Notes under the pieces: model-generated
What the model saw: the letters and a program-made list of their open reading frames with translations, nothing else
What the model was told of the DNA's origin: nothing
Database searches by the model: none
In this document: piece by piece, positions 50,018 through 62,243 of the stretch
Numbering within the stretch: position 1 is the stretch's first letter
Layout of the letters: every line of letters begins with the position of its first letter
Program-made: the position numbers and the translations under genes
Assembly: GCA_017871115.1 (NCBI GenBank)
Contig: JAFCIZ010000001.1
Coordinates: 6,632,001 to 6,696,000, forward strand
Direction: 5' to 3'
Length of the DNA stretch: 64,000 nucleotides
Source of the DNA: Cunninghamella blakesleeana
Taxonomy: Eukaryota > Mucoromycota > Mucoromycetes > Mucorales > Cunninghamellaceae

Positions 50018-50421
50018 AAATAAAAACAAAAAATATACCAATCTCTTTGCTTCTCCCTCTATCCTATAAAAAACAACAAAAAAAAAAGCAATTTAATTTT
50101 TATATAAATAAGCTTATGAATCAAAACAAAAGTTCTTTTTTTGAAACAAAATAATCTAAGTGGTGTTTCTCAAAGATGTAATGAACCTTGGAATTTATGG
50201 AATATTACTTAATTGACTCCGCTTTTGGAATTTTTCGAAATCCTATTTGACAGGTAAGAAAAAGGAAAAAAAATAATAATTAATTTTTCGATACTAATTC
50301 CTTTTTTTTTTCTCTTTTCTTTTCTTTTTCTTCTTCTTTTTTCTTCTTCTTTTTTATTTTCTTTTTTCTTTTCTCTCACACCTATATACGTATAGATCAT
50401 CTTTTAGTATTTATTTTTAAA
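50018..50421. other. Intergenic region PIF1 / PTR2
   Basis: A 90-bp CTTTT-type pyrimidine tract at about 50301-50376 lies immediately upstream of PTR2. A purine-coded minus-strand frame across it is an artefact of the tract. Confidence 0.5.
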
Positions 50422-52819
50422 ATGGAAAAAGAAAAAACTGAATCATCTGTAGAAGTATCAAGCAGTATGTCACCTCCTTCTTATGAAGGTGAAAGTTATA
50501 GAGAGCCTACTGAAGAAGAATGGAAAACATTATTGGAAACAAGTGACAGTATTCCCAAATCCGCTTACTTGGTTATTTTAGTGGAATTTTGTGAAAGATT
50601 TACTTATTATGGTCTTACAGGTCCCTTTCAAAATTATATTCAATTCCCTGATCCTCCAAATGGTTACCCTGCTGAAAACCCTGGTGCTTTAGGTAAAGGC
50701 CAACAAACTGCCACTGCCCTTACAACTTTCTTTCAATTTTGGTGTTACTGTACTCCAATCATTGGGTAAAAAAAAAGAATAGAAATAAAAATATATTTTT
50801 TAGGAAAAAAAATAAAATAATTAAACATCCGAATTTTTTCTTCACTTCTTTTTAATACCAAATGTAGTGCTATTATTGCTGATCAATACTTGGGAAAATA
50901 TAATACTATTCTTGTATTCGCTTGTATTTATTTTATTGGTTTAGTTATTTTAACTTGTACTTCTATTCCTGCTGCTATTGCTTCTGGAGCTGCATTTCCT
51001 GTAAGTTTGATTTTATTGTATATATATGTACACGTATAGCCGTTTTTTTGTTTATATTTATTTATCTTTTTTTTTTTTTAAAAAAAAAAATAATCATTTA
51101 TTTATGAATAGGGTTTTGTTGTATCATTAATTATCATAGGTCTTGGAACTGGAGGTAAAAATGAAGTAAAAGAAATAATAATGAAAAAAGAATGAAAAAT
51201 AAATTAATTTTGTAAAATATTTAATTAATTTTATACGTATGCTATCTTTTTATTATTACTATTATTATTATTATTTAATTGCAGGTATCAAAGCTAACGT
51301 CTCACCATTAATTGCTGAACAATATCCTCACAACAAACCTTATGTTCGTACATTAAAATCAGGAAAACAAATTATTGTCAGTCCTCAAGCTACTTATCAA
51401 AAATTATTCAACATGTTCTATTTCGGTATTAATTGTGGTTCATTAGCTGCTATTGCTACTACTTTAATTGAAAAGCATGTTGGTTTCTGGTAATATATAT
51501 ATAAATATTTTTTAAAAACAAATAGAATAAAATTAATAGCAGTAGTAATAATAGATATGAACATGCATTTTTTTTTTGTTTTTGTTTTTGTAAATAATAT
51601 TAATTATATATTTTATTTTGTATAGGCCCGCTTATTTATTACCTACAGCTGTATTTATCCCTGGGATCTTGATTGTTTTACTTGGTAAAAATTATTACAT
51701 CCAAACTCCACCACGTGGATCCATTTTCCTTGAAGTAGCCAGAGTTATTCGATTATCTTTTAAATCAGGCGGTTTAGACGGTGCCAAACCTTCCAAATTA
51801 CAACATACTGACCCAGCACTTGCTGCTACTATTACTTGGGATGATATATTTGTTGATGAAGTTAGACGTACGTTAAAGGCCTGTGTCATCTTTTGTTGGT
51901 TTCCCATTTATTGGTTATGCTATTCCCAAATGACGAATAATTTAGTGTCTTTAGTAGCTACTACCCAAACTGGTAGTGTTCCAAATGATATCATGCAAAA
52001 TATTAATCCTATCACTTTGGTTATTTGTATTCCCATTATGGTAAATGTTACATCTATTATTATTATTATTCTATTTTTTTTTTTTTTTAAAAAAAAAAAA
52101 AAGAACCCTTAATCTTATTGTTTCTTAATTTATTTATTTTTTTAAATTTTATCTAATAATAGGACCGATTTGTTTATCCAGGACTTCGTCGTATTGGTTT
52201 TCCAATGAGACCAATGGCAAGAATTACATGTGGTTTTGTATTTGCTTCTTTAGGTATGGCTTATACTGCTATTATTCAACATGTTATTTATTCAACTGGA
52301 CCTTATTACGATCATCCTACTGGTAATAAAAACGATGTAAGTGCTGGATTGGTGGTTCCTTCTTATGTACTTATTGGTATCTCCGAAGTAAGTTATTGTT
52401 TTTTTTTAAAAAAAAAAAAAAAAAAAAAAGGAAATATGCATCATCTAACCTAATTTTTTATTTTTTCTTCTTTTGTTTAGATTTTCGCATCGATTACCGG
52501 ATTAGAATATGCATTTAAGAAAGCCCCCGAAAAAATGAAATCATTAGTCATGGCCCTCTTTTTATTTACCAATTGTATTAGCGCATTACTTGCATTTGCT
52601 TTGGTATCTGTTGCCGTAGATCCTAAATTATTATGGATGTATACTGGTATTGCTGTTGCTACAATGATTTGTGCTGTCTTATTCTATGTACTCCATGGAA
52701 AGAATGATAAAACAGATGTGGAAGAAGACAATATTGTTAGAGATAAACAAGCTAAAGAAGAATATAAACATACTGAAGCTATTGATGAATATGAAACTGT
52801 CATTAAAACCAACGCCTAA
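50422..52819 (+). CDS. PTR2: Proton-coupled oligopeptide transporter (PTR2/POT family)
   Basis: Plasma-membrane H+/di- and tripeptide symporter. Seven exons (50422-50765, 50868-51000, 51112-51154, 51285-51489, 51626-52040, 52163-52387, 52481-52819) give 567 residues. Family marks: the first transmembrane helix with VILVEFCERFTYYGLTGPF (ExxERFxYYG proton-coupling motif), GAIIADQYLGKYNTI, the PTR2 block GLGTGGIKANVSPLIAEQY, FNMFYFGINCGSLAAI and WFPIYWLCYSQMTNN. About twelve hydrophobic segments are visible, with a cytoplasmic loop encoded around 51720-51860. The N-terminus is acidic and Ser-rich and the C-terminal tail acidic, as in fungal PTR2. The start follows the pyrimidine tract. No damage seen. 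Confidence 0.95.
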
Positions 52820-54062
52820 AAACCCAATTTGTTCATACCACCTTGTTTTTGTCTAATTTTGTAAATACATAGAGCTTTTTTACTATTACCATGATAAAAT
52901 TATTATTTTTTCTTTATATATATATATTTATATATATATGTATAATACCTATTTATTTTATTTATAAATAATATATTCTACTAATAATAAAGATATCATA
53001 TTATTAATATTTTAGTAATGATAAATACATAGAAAACTATATATAGAAATGAGTAACGGAGAAAAAGTAGTTGTGTAATATTATAAAAAATAATTGATCG
53101 CTTACTAAAATAAGAATAGAAATAGATGGTCATCTAAACATTTTATACCCTTTTTATCCCTTCTATTATGAATGGCCACGTGAGCAATGCATAATTACGC
53201 GAGATAATAATAAAAAAAAAAGAGTAACGTAACGTTAATAAATATATAATCTCGATCTGATTATTTTTCCCAAAATAACAATTTATATCCATTGACCTAT
53301 AAGAACACAATCATAAAAAATTACTATTATTTACGTTTTTATTTTTTATAGTTTTTCTTTTTAAAAATGAAATAAAAATAATAAAGCGTATATCTATATA
53401 TATTTGTCAATTTTTTAATCTATATTAACTTTATTAAAATTAAATGATTTATTTATTTAACTTTAAAGAAATTAAAAAAATTATATTTTCGATCTTCTGA
53501 TTTTAGAATGATGTAACCTATCACTTTATTTGTGCGCGGTAAAAAGTATATCACCATCACTTAGCTCTTCCATCTAATTCGTTAACTGTCAAATATAAAT
53601 ATATACTTTTTTTTTTCATTTATTTTAAAACAATACTAATTTTTCCCATTACCATGTACACATACTTCTATTATTTAGTACTATTTGCTATTATTTATTA
53701 TAATAATCATGATATATAGTATTATTAAATTCATTTATTGAGTTTATAATAATAAAAAATACATTTGCAATGGATTACAATATTACGGACATTTAATTAT
53801 AAAAAGAAAATTATTGGTTCACGAAAAAAAAAGTTCGGGTATTGAAATACTTTTTTATATTTTTTATTATTATTATATTTATTATTATTAAGTCCCCCTA
53901 TTTTTTTTCAGTAACCAAAAAGAGAGAAAAAAAAATTCTTCTATTTTTTTTTTCCCTCTCTTTCTTTCTTTCTTTCTTTTTTCTTTATCTTTTTTTTTTT
54001 TTTTTTTTTATATATATATTATATTATTTTATTCTAGGCTTAATTACTTAATTTTATGAACT
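52820..54062. other. Intergenic region PTR2 / RGS gene
   Basis: A CACGTG E-box lies within GGCCACGTGAGC at about 53174-53185. A long CTTT/T tract (about 53948-54010) lies directly before the RGS start. Otherwise A+T-rich; no gene recognised. Confidence 0.45.
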
Positions 54063-55819
54063 ATGCAAATTGAACGTACAGGAAATAATAAAAGACGACC
54101 TTCACATATAAGTTTAAATGGTATACAACAAACCATTACTGATTCTAATATATTATCACCCAGAACACCCAAATCTATATCAAAATCACGTAGAGGATCT
54201 ATCATTGTAGATATTACACAAGAAACTATGGACAACACTTCCACTTCTACTTCCTCTTCCACTACTAATATGCGTAATAATGATGTCATTACTCATCGTC
54301 ATACAACCAATGGAGGTCAGTTAACACCTAATTTACTTAGTGAAACTACCACTAGTTATTTTCAGGAAAATCCTTCTCAAGTTACCTTATTAAGTCAAGA
54401 AGTATTAAATAATCACCAACCTATGAAAAATCATCCTACAGAAGGTATGTCTTTAAGATTGAAAACCATGTCTTCTACTGCAGCTTCTTCTACTTCAAAT
54501 GGTATTCAACAACAACAACAACAGCAACAGCAACAGCAACAACAATATAATATGAATAACAATAATAATAATATGAATAATAATATGAATACGTCTATGA
54601 TGAACCCTTCTACTTCAACACCAAATCATATGAATCAACATCATCCACCTTATCCTAGACCTCGCTCTTCTTCTATATCAAGTATCATTACTACTAATGG
54701 AATTCCAGCTCCTAATTTTGATGTACATACTTTATATCGTATTAAAACCACCAAATCATCTAAAAAATTGGATCATTTCTTTGGTGAACAAGCTCCTCAT
54801 GATATTTGTATTGCTGAAATTAAAAAGGAAGGCCTTAAAGCTTTATTACAATCAAAAGTTCCTTTATGTTATTTTTTACATCATTTATTAGAAGAATATA
54901 GTCATGAAAATTTGGTAACAATAATAAAAATAATAATAATATATAAAAAATGAAAATGGTTTATTTTACTTTATTTGATTAAACTTTTTTTTTTTTTCAC
55001 TAGTTCTTCTTTATTGAATTAGAACAATATGAAACGTTTCAATATGTATCACAAATTCAACAATTAGCAACTGCCCAACATATATTCAATACTTATTTAA
55101 CACGTAATAGTCATTTTGAAGTGAATTTGGATGATAAAGTTCGAAGAACTGTTACAGAAGCATTACAAAACAAAGATGTAGGACAATGTTTTGAAACAGC
55201 CAAACGATCTGTTTATTCTTTATTAGAATCGAGTTATATGCGTTTTTTGATGACCGATACTTATCAATTAATGGTGAACAATTGTGGTAATAAACTATAA
55301 TAAAATAAATATAGGAAAAATTAATTGCATATGTAAATAATAATAGAATGATTTTAAATTTTATTTCTTATTATCTTATATATTTTTTTTTACTCTCTAG
55401 GTATTAATGTTACACATTATAGAGATACAGAACGTTTTCCAGCTGTCAATTTATTAATAGATTATATTGAAAAAGAACACTCAGTACTATATACCAATCC
55501 ATTAACTGATGCACCAGTCTTTATGAGTGTATCTCAAACAGCAAAGCGTAGACATGAATTAATTAAATCCATGATTCATGAATTTTGTCGTACTTTAGTA
55601 GGTGTGGAATTTAATTATTATAGACAAGATCCAAATAATCATCATCACCAACAGCAACAATCTATAACTAACCAGTCCAATCAACACCATCATCAAAATC
55701 ATAATAATAATCAGAATAACCATCAATCCGATATGTTAGTAGCACCTTCTTCTCCACCCACAAAATTAAAAAATACTTTGGCTAAATCTAAATTTGGTGA
55801 TTTTTTGAAAAAGAAATAA
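54063..55819 (+). CDS. RGS-domain regulator of G-protein signalling
   Basis: Three exons (54063-54914, 55004-55286, 55401-55819) give 517 residues. The first ~225 are Ser/Thr/Asn-rich with a Gln run (54509-54545) and an Asn/Met run. The RGS domain spans about 250-380: a helix LKALLQSKVPLCYFLHHLLEEYS, the NLFFFIELEQYETF block, AQHIFNTYLTRNSHFEVNL, VRRTVTEALQNKDVGQCFE and SLLESSYMRFLMTDTYQLMV. RGS domains accelerate GTP hydrolysis by heterotrimeric G-alpha subunits. After it comes a conserved-looking segment (ERFPAVNLLIDYIEKEHSV and KRRHELIKSMIHEFCRTLV), then a His/Gln/Asn-rich stretch and a basic end. No membrane segment or DEP domain was recognised, so it is not of the classic Sst2 layout. 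The partner G-alpha is unknown. Confidence 0.88.
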
Positions 55820-57044
55820 TTTTACTGATCCATTCTTACTTTTTCAAATCTATATACACACACATATTTTATCCTTTCAAACCTTATGTTTTAAATATAT
55901 ATATATATATATATATTATATTCTCCACACTTTATTATCTATTCATTATGCAAATTTAAAATACCGACAATCGACCCAAAAAAAGGAATACGTAGTCTTA
56001 AAAAATATGTTGCTTTTCTTTTTTTGTATATGCCATTTAATTCCTTTATGTCTTTTTTTTTTTTTACTATTATTATTATTATTATCATTATTATTCTTTA
56101 TTACTATATTTTTTCTTTTCTTTTTTATACTTAAGTATATATATATATATATATGAATATTCTTTTTATTATTATTTAATTTATACTCCCTTTTTTCTTT
56201 GTAGACTTTATTTCTATTAGTTTATTTTTTTATTATTAAACCATAAATTTGATAAACATTATTATTGTTATTATTATTTATTTTTGTGTTTGTTAAAAAA
56301 GTATCTTATTTTGTCGCACAGACCGCTTATTGTGGTACGATACATTATACTTGAATGTTAATAATTTTTAAGTTTATCATTGTTCATTTCATACATAACA
56401 CAGATTTATTTTATATTAACGATAAATAATAAATATATAAATAAATAATAAGAATTAAGAATTAAGAATAAAAAACAAAGTTATATGAATTCATTCTTAA
56501 TTATAGAAATGTTTTTTTAAGAGAAAAAAAGAGAATGAATGGAAAAAAAAATATAGAGGAAAAAAAAAATAAGCCAGTCATTTATATGCTTGTGAATGTC
56601 ATGTGGTAGAAATGAGATTTTTATCAATAAAAAAAAGATTTTTTATTTTCGTCAGTGTAGAATAAAAATAAAATATATGCGTAAACAATTTTTTTAAAAA
56701 AAGTTAACTTAAAAAAAAACTCATTTTCTCTCTTTTTCTTATTCTTTTCCTTTTCCTTTTATCTTTTCCGCTTTTCTTTTACTTTTTTTTTTATATATAT
56801 ATAATATACTTTACTACATACATATTATACATACTATATATATACATATATATATACATATATACATATATTCTATACATACACTTTATATATACTTTGT
56901 AAATCATTTAATCTTTTTATAATAATCTTTTAAGAAAAAAAAAAAAAAGTTTTTAAATACTTTCCTACATTTAACCATACGTATACGTATTCACTTTATT
57001 ATTATTTTTAGTATCTATCTACCTATATATATATATACACCAAT
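55820..57044. other. Intergenic region RGS / cold-shock gene
   Basis: RGS 3' region with (AT)n at about 55894-55916 and 56132-56153. Then a TCTTTTC tract at about 56728-56790 and a TATACATA-type repeat at about 56814-56885 upstream of the cold-shock gene. No gene seen. Confidence 0.45.
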
Positions 57045-58867
57045 ATGGTATCCTCTCCAACTCATTCAGTTCAGTCCATTACCTCAACTACAACAACAAC
57101 AACAACACGTGAATCAGGTATAGTTAAGTTCTTTAACGCTACAAAAGGATATGGTTTTATTTTACCCAATGATCAAATAGAATCACCTAATATAGAAGGT
57201 AAGTAAGTAAAATATATAAGAAAAAAAAAAACAAGGAGATAGATAGACAATATATTTTTATTTCTTGGATCAACATATTCTTATTTTATCAAATGATTTT
57301 TATTTTACTTTATTTTTTAATATGTATAAATATAGAGGTTTTTGTACATCATACAGCTATTCAAAATGATGGTGGATTTAAAAGTTTAAATGAAGTAAAG
57401 CATACATATACATTTATATAAAAATAAAATAAATACATAAATAAATATGTAAATCGGTGATAAAATGAAATCTATCGTACATTCTTATTAACCTTTTGTT
57501 CTCTTTTTGTATATTTTCTTTTTTATTTTTATGTATATTCTACCTATCTATATACTGAAATGGGTTATCTTTTTTTTATTTATTTATCAATAATAAATCA
57601 TCATTTATCTTAATAGGGCCAAGAGGTAAATAATGATATATAAGGGGAAAATAAGTGAAAAAAGAAAATTATTATTATAATAATAATAATAATAATAATA
57701 AATATATAAAAAGTAATTTGTTAACAAAATAAAATAAAAAAAGAAAGGGGAAAAAGAGGAGGTGATGATGGATGAGAAAAAAATAAAAAATAAAAAAAAA
57801 AGAGAGGAGATATGACTTTATATATATATATATTTATACAAAATATACATATATATAATGAATAAATAAACATATTATTAAAATAAAATAAAAATGAATA
57901 GTCAAGGAGTGGTTGAGTTGGGGAGAAAATATAAAAATAGGGAAAAGACCATCCTCTAGCCAACGAAAAATGATTATAGTTTAAAATAAAATAAAGTGAT
58001 AACGGATGGGAGAAATGCGTGATTTTAATTCGGATTTTTTGTGTTTTATTTTTTAAACTTTATTCAGGTTGAATATGATCTTTTAAAAGGCCCAAAAGGT
58101 ATGCAAGCATTAAATGTAACTGGACCTGGTGGCATCCCTATACAAGGCTCTCATTATGCAAAAAAGAAGTATGTAGATAATAATAATAATAATCATAGAA
58201 TCATCAAGAAATTGATAATTGTAACTGATCATTCATCTTCCTTTCTCTCTCGTTTTTATTTCTTTTTATTTTAAATCATAGTGGAATTCATCACAATTAT
58301 CAAATAAGAAATGGGTATCATTATCAACAGCACCTACAACAACAGCAGCAACATATCTACTACAATAATATTCCTTTTTATCAATTTCAACCTTATAATA
58401 TACCATCACCTTATACATTTTATCCTCAACAACCAAATTATATCCCCGGTTATGTTTATGCACCAATACCTCATCATCATCATCATGCTAATAATACTAC
58501 TACCACTACTACTTCATCATCTCCTACAATAACAACTAATAGTGTTACAACAACCCCTACTTCTACCCCATCCTCATCTTCCTCTTCTGATAATAATAAT
58601 AATAATAATAATACCGATGAAGCATCTTATCAATTACAAAATACTTCTTATTATCCTCCTACAATGATACATTATTCACCTCATTATCCTCCTCCTCCTC
58701 TTCCTCCTTCATCATCATCCACTAATTCAAATTCTATACCTAGTTATCAACATCAACACCATCATCATCACCTTTCATCTTCTTATATTTACCCAATGGT
58801 TCCTTTACATCATCCTCCTCCTCTTCCTTCAACTTCTCCTACTTTATCTAATAATAATGATTTATAA
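57045..58867 (+). CDS. Cold-shock-domain nucleic-acid-binding protein
   Basis: Five exons (57045-57198, 57336-57394, 57617-57625, 58068-58168, 58282-58867) give 302 residues. The cold-shock domain (about 22-90) is a five-stranded OB fold binding single-stranded [25 protein letters not shown] carries RNP1, [11 protein letters not shown] carries RNP2, then [18 protein letters not shown] and ALNVTGPGG. The C-terminal 200 residues are low-complexity, with Tyr/Pro, Gln and His runs ([16 protein letters not shown] is typical). This looks like a prion-like or condensate-prone tail, which would suit an RNA chaperone or mRNP protein. The 9-nt third exon is required to complete the EGQ-VEY turn of the domain. 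The 442-nt intron after it is the longest in the gene. Confidence 0.88.
57617..57625 (+). other. 9-nt microexon of the cold-shock gene
   Basis: GGCCAAGAG is flanked by TTAATAG on the left and GTAAAT on the right. It encodes Gly-Gln-Glu in phase 0 and restores the EGQEVEY motif conserved in cold-shock domains. Without it exons 2 and 4 would still join in frame but lose three core residues. Confidence 0.65.
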
Positions 58868-58973
58868 TTATTATTATTATTTCTTTCTTTTTTTTTTGAT
58901 GCGTACATTTCTTTTTTTATATATAACCTATATAATTAAAATTCATTGTTACGTAGTCAACTTTTATAATACT

Positions 58974-59088
58974 GATAATAATAATAATAATAATCATGTT
59001 TCTCATTTTAATAATAATAACATAACATAATAATAATAATAATAACAATAATAATAATAATAATAACAACAACAACAACAACAACAAC

Positions 59089-59117
<29 letters not shown>
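58974..59117. repeat. Compound AAT/AAC trinucleotide repeat
   Basis: Long (AAT)n tracts interrupted by an (AAC)n block at about 59064-59090, then (AAT)n again. It lies in the convergent 3' region. Poly-Leu and poly-Ile minus-strand open frames across it are artefacts. Confidence 0.85.
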
Positions 59118-59119
<2 letters not shown>

Positions 59120-59243
59120 TTACATAATCGTTTTTTTTTTTCTTTTTTTAAAAAATAAAGAGTTACATTTTTTATATAATACATTTTTCGTTTCATTTTC
59201 CTTTTTTTATAGAGAGAATTTATTTTATTGGTTCATCTTTGAC

Positions 59244-60151
59244 TTATTTAAAAGAAGGTATATCTACATGTTGAGGTGGTGGGAAATAAGGTTGATAAGG
59301 TAATGAATCTGTTCGTTTAGACTATAAATAAATAAATAATATATATAAAGGTTAGGTTTGTACAAAAATATATTATTACTAAATATATATATACGTATAT
59401 ATTTATATCTTTCTATATAAAATTACCATTAAGAACGGGATAGATACACTTAATTTAGGTTGTATACTATTAGCTATTGATTTTTCCATTTCGTCTACAT
59501 TACTATTTACTTGATTTAATGCTTTATTCATTTGATGGACCATATTCTATTATATATAAATATATTTAATTAATATTATATATATTAATACTTTGATTTT
59601 ATCGTATTTATCCTTTTCCCTCTTTTCAAATATTTATATATGTGTATATTACTTCTAACTGATCTATGGTATTAAATGATTGTTCTAAAGAGACAAACTG
59701 CTGTTCCAGTTCTAATAACTTATCTCGTATTGATTGCGTTTCCGATTGAGTCTATATATGTTGTTTTTATTGTTATTAATGTTTTAATATAAGCTTGTAT
59801 TTGTGTTGTATACGTACATACATATATACATACATACATACATACATATATACATACATACACACAGATATATATCCCCTTTTGGTATTACCTGAGTTAA
59901 TTGTGCATTAGTATCATTTATTTTATTTAAACATTGTGAATGATACTCTTCAACTTGTTTTATCTATTTTTTAAATATATATGTTTAAAAAAATATAAGT
60001 ATTTTGTTATCATTATATAATATATATATATATATATATATAATATTACTGAATCTTTGGCTAAATGATCTACTTGATATTGATCTGCCAATTCTTTACA
60101 GGTACTATCTATTAAAGTATCTATCGTTGGAGATGATGAAGTGGTTGACAT
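59244..60151 (-). CDS. Small coiled-coil protein, possibly BLOC-1/BORC-like
   Basis: Five exons (60151-60050, 59963-59892, 59751-59653, 59546-59427, 59321-59244), all phase 0, give 156 residues. It starts [19 protein letters not shown] and continues as one long amphipathic helix across exons 1-4 (KELADQYQVDHLAKDS; SIRDKLLELEQQFVSLEQ; QMNKALNQVNSNVDEMEKS). It ends with a Pro-rich tail (LPYQPYFPPPQHVDIPSF). Size, single coiled coil and Ser-rich start resemble small subunits of BLOC-1, BORC or similar tethering/kinetochore complexes. No specific member is recognisable. The all-phase-0 introns and the uniform helical pattern support the model. Confidence 0.65.
59817..59865. repeat. (CATA)n microsatellite in intron
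   Basis: ACATACATATATACATACATA-type repeats lie within the intron between exons 2 and 3 of the small coiled-coil gene. Confidence 0.8.
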
Positions 60152-60168
60152 TTATTTTTTTATATATT

Positions 60169-60199
<31 letters not shown>

Positions 60200-60813
60200 A
60201 ACACTATAATTTTTTTTTAAAAAAAATAAAAATGGTTCAAGAGCGTTTTTTTCACCAAAAAAAATTCCGGAACTTGAATATTATTTTAACTTTTTTAAAA
60301 CAACTAATGCTCTTATAGGAGATTATCTCGTTTATGGCAAAATTATTTTTATTATATTAAATCTTTGTATGTGCATATTATGGTGGAATAATCTTATATA
60401 CATATATACGTATAATATTTTATTAACAACTATAAATATAATTATATATATCATAACACTAAAACAACTATTTATATAATGGTATCTATCGCCTAATAAA
60501 AGTAAAAAATTCAGACAAGTTTACATGTAGCCTAGTTACAATTATTTTCATATGTGCATTTTCCCCTTGTAATTAATATGCTATAATAATAATTTTTCAC
60601 TTTTTTTATATATTGAAAAATTAAATACAATAGTACTAGTAACAATAAAACATTCAGTATGCCCCAAAAGAATAATATTGAATTATGTGCGTATATTCCA
60701 GAACTTTCCAGTAAATACAAGTGAAATGTTTAAAATTGATCTAGTACATAGGCTATCATTTATATTGCTTTATTTATAAAGTACATCAGTATAAGGGTGT
60801 GATACTATTTTAA

Positions 60814-60999
60814 GATCAAGAAGGATTTTCGTATAATTTGCTTCATCATTTGAAATTTGCCAATTTAGAGATCATGTATTCCATCAGCCCAAAATTAACA
60901 AGGATTTCGAGAGTGCTCCAAAATTGCTATATCCAAAATATTTTCCGTTGTTTTTTTTTAGTCAAATTATCAGAAGAATTTGATATAGTCAGTATATGA
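60814..60999 (+). pseudogene. 61-codon coding-like remnant
   Basis: A frame open for 61 codons without a proper start reads as ordinary protein: GFSYNLLHHLKFANLEIMYS, then ISRVLQNCYIQNIFRCFFLV and KLSEEFDIVSI before TGA. Local G+C is higher than in flanking DNA, where frames close within a few codons. It may be an exon or a remnant of a decayed gene or mobile element; no family recognised. Confidence 0.3.
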
Positions 61000-61505
61000 C
61001 AATTTTTATTATTATTATTTATTCACAAGTTTTAAAAAAAGAAAATACTATGTTAGAAATAAAAGTAAAAATAATAAACATAACTATATAGTAACAATTA
61101 ATAATAAAAAGGATCATCTCATATCTTTCATAAAAAAGGAGTATAAAAATAAACCACTTTTGTAATAATTAGGCAAATATCTAGAAACTAATAAGAATAA
61201 TAAAATAATACTAAAGTAAAAGTGCCCCGGCCATTCCGAATTGATTTCGTTAGTATTTAACATAGCTTATACAATGATATTAACTATATTTATTAATAAT
61301 AATAATAAGAGTACAAGGAAAAGAAAGTTAAGCCTTTTTTTTCTCAAGGTTAAAAATGAGTTGGAGCTTGAAAAAGAAAATGTATAGCTATCTTTTAATA
61401 CTGTATTTTGTCAGTAAAACATATATCTATTATCTTTTTAATCTATTATAAATAAAATAGAGAATTCGAGTGTTTCAAAGTGTGTATATGTATTTTTTTT
61501 AATCA

Positions 61506-61555
61506 CCCCTCGATTGGGGCAAATATTTCTGTCAAATAGAATAGCCATTCTATTT
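61506..61555. repeat. Two adjacent small hairpins
   Basis: CCCC/GGGG around TCGATT (61506-61519), then a perfect 9-bp AAATAGAAT/ATTCTATTT stem with an AGCC loop (61534-61555). Confidence 0.35.
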
Positions 61556-62243
61556 CCTTATTTGTATATAGCTTGTTATTTATAAAATAATCATTATATA
61601 TATATGTATGTATGTATAAACGCAAACTTTTGCAAATAAAATAATTGTAATAATCCTTAGATAATTTTATTTAAAATATGTTATTTTTTTATTTAATCTT
61701 TTTTATTAATAATGCAAGCTTAATCCTAGTATCACAAAACAATGGAAGAGGAATAAGAGGTATAAAAGAAGAAGTGAGGTATTAAAGAAAAACAAAAATA
61801 AAAAGATTATGATGTAAATGAAGGTTGATCAAGTTGAAGAAATGTAATTACTTGATTATTATGTAGATTGTCCCTTTAGCGACTACTATTATTTGTTCAA
61901 ATGTTTTTTTTTTTTTGTTGAAACCAATGATATAGATGGTTATCGTATTATTGAATGAAGACTTTTAAACATGATGATGAATGTTGAAATTTTTAAAAAA
62001 TTATTAGTAAAATAAGGTTGATATATGCTACAGCTAGTTAAATATTTTAAAAGCAAAAAAGAAATAAAGAATGTTATTATTATTATTACTATCTTCAATT
62101 TTCTATTTCATTTTATTTAATTTTTTTTTTAAAATATAAAATAAAATAAAATACATACTTACTAGATGAATGGATATATATGATAAATTGGGTATCATGT
62201 TATTGTCAAAAAATGAATACAGTACTTGTAATCCACGAATTTT

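Larger units (their letters stand above)
60152..62243. other. 2.1-kb gene-free stretch
   Basis: It contains the coding-like remnant at 60814-60999, two small hairpins at 61506-61555, and poly-T/A tracts. No intact gene recognised. Confidence 0.45.

Noticed and set aside
58917..59196. Poly-Leu and poly-Ile/Val minus-strand frames
   Set aside because: Direct translation of the AAT/AAC trinucleotide repeat; not genes.
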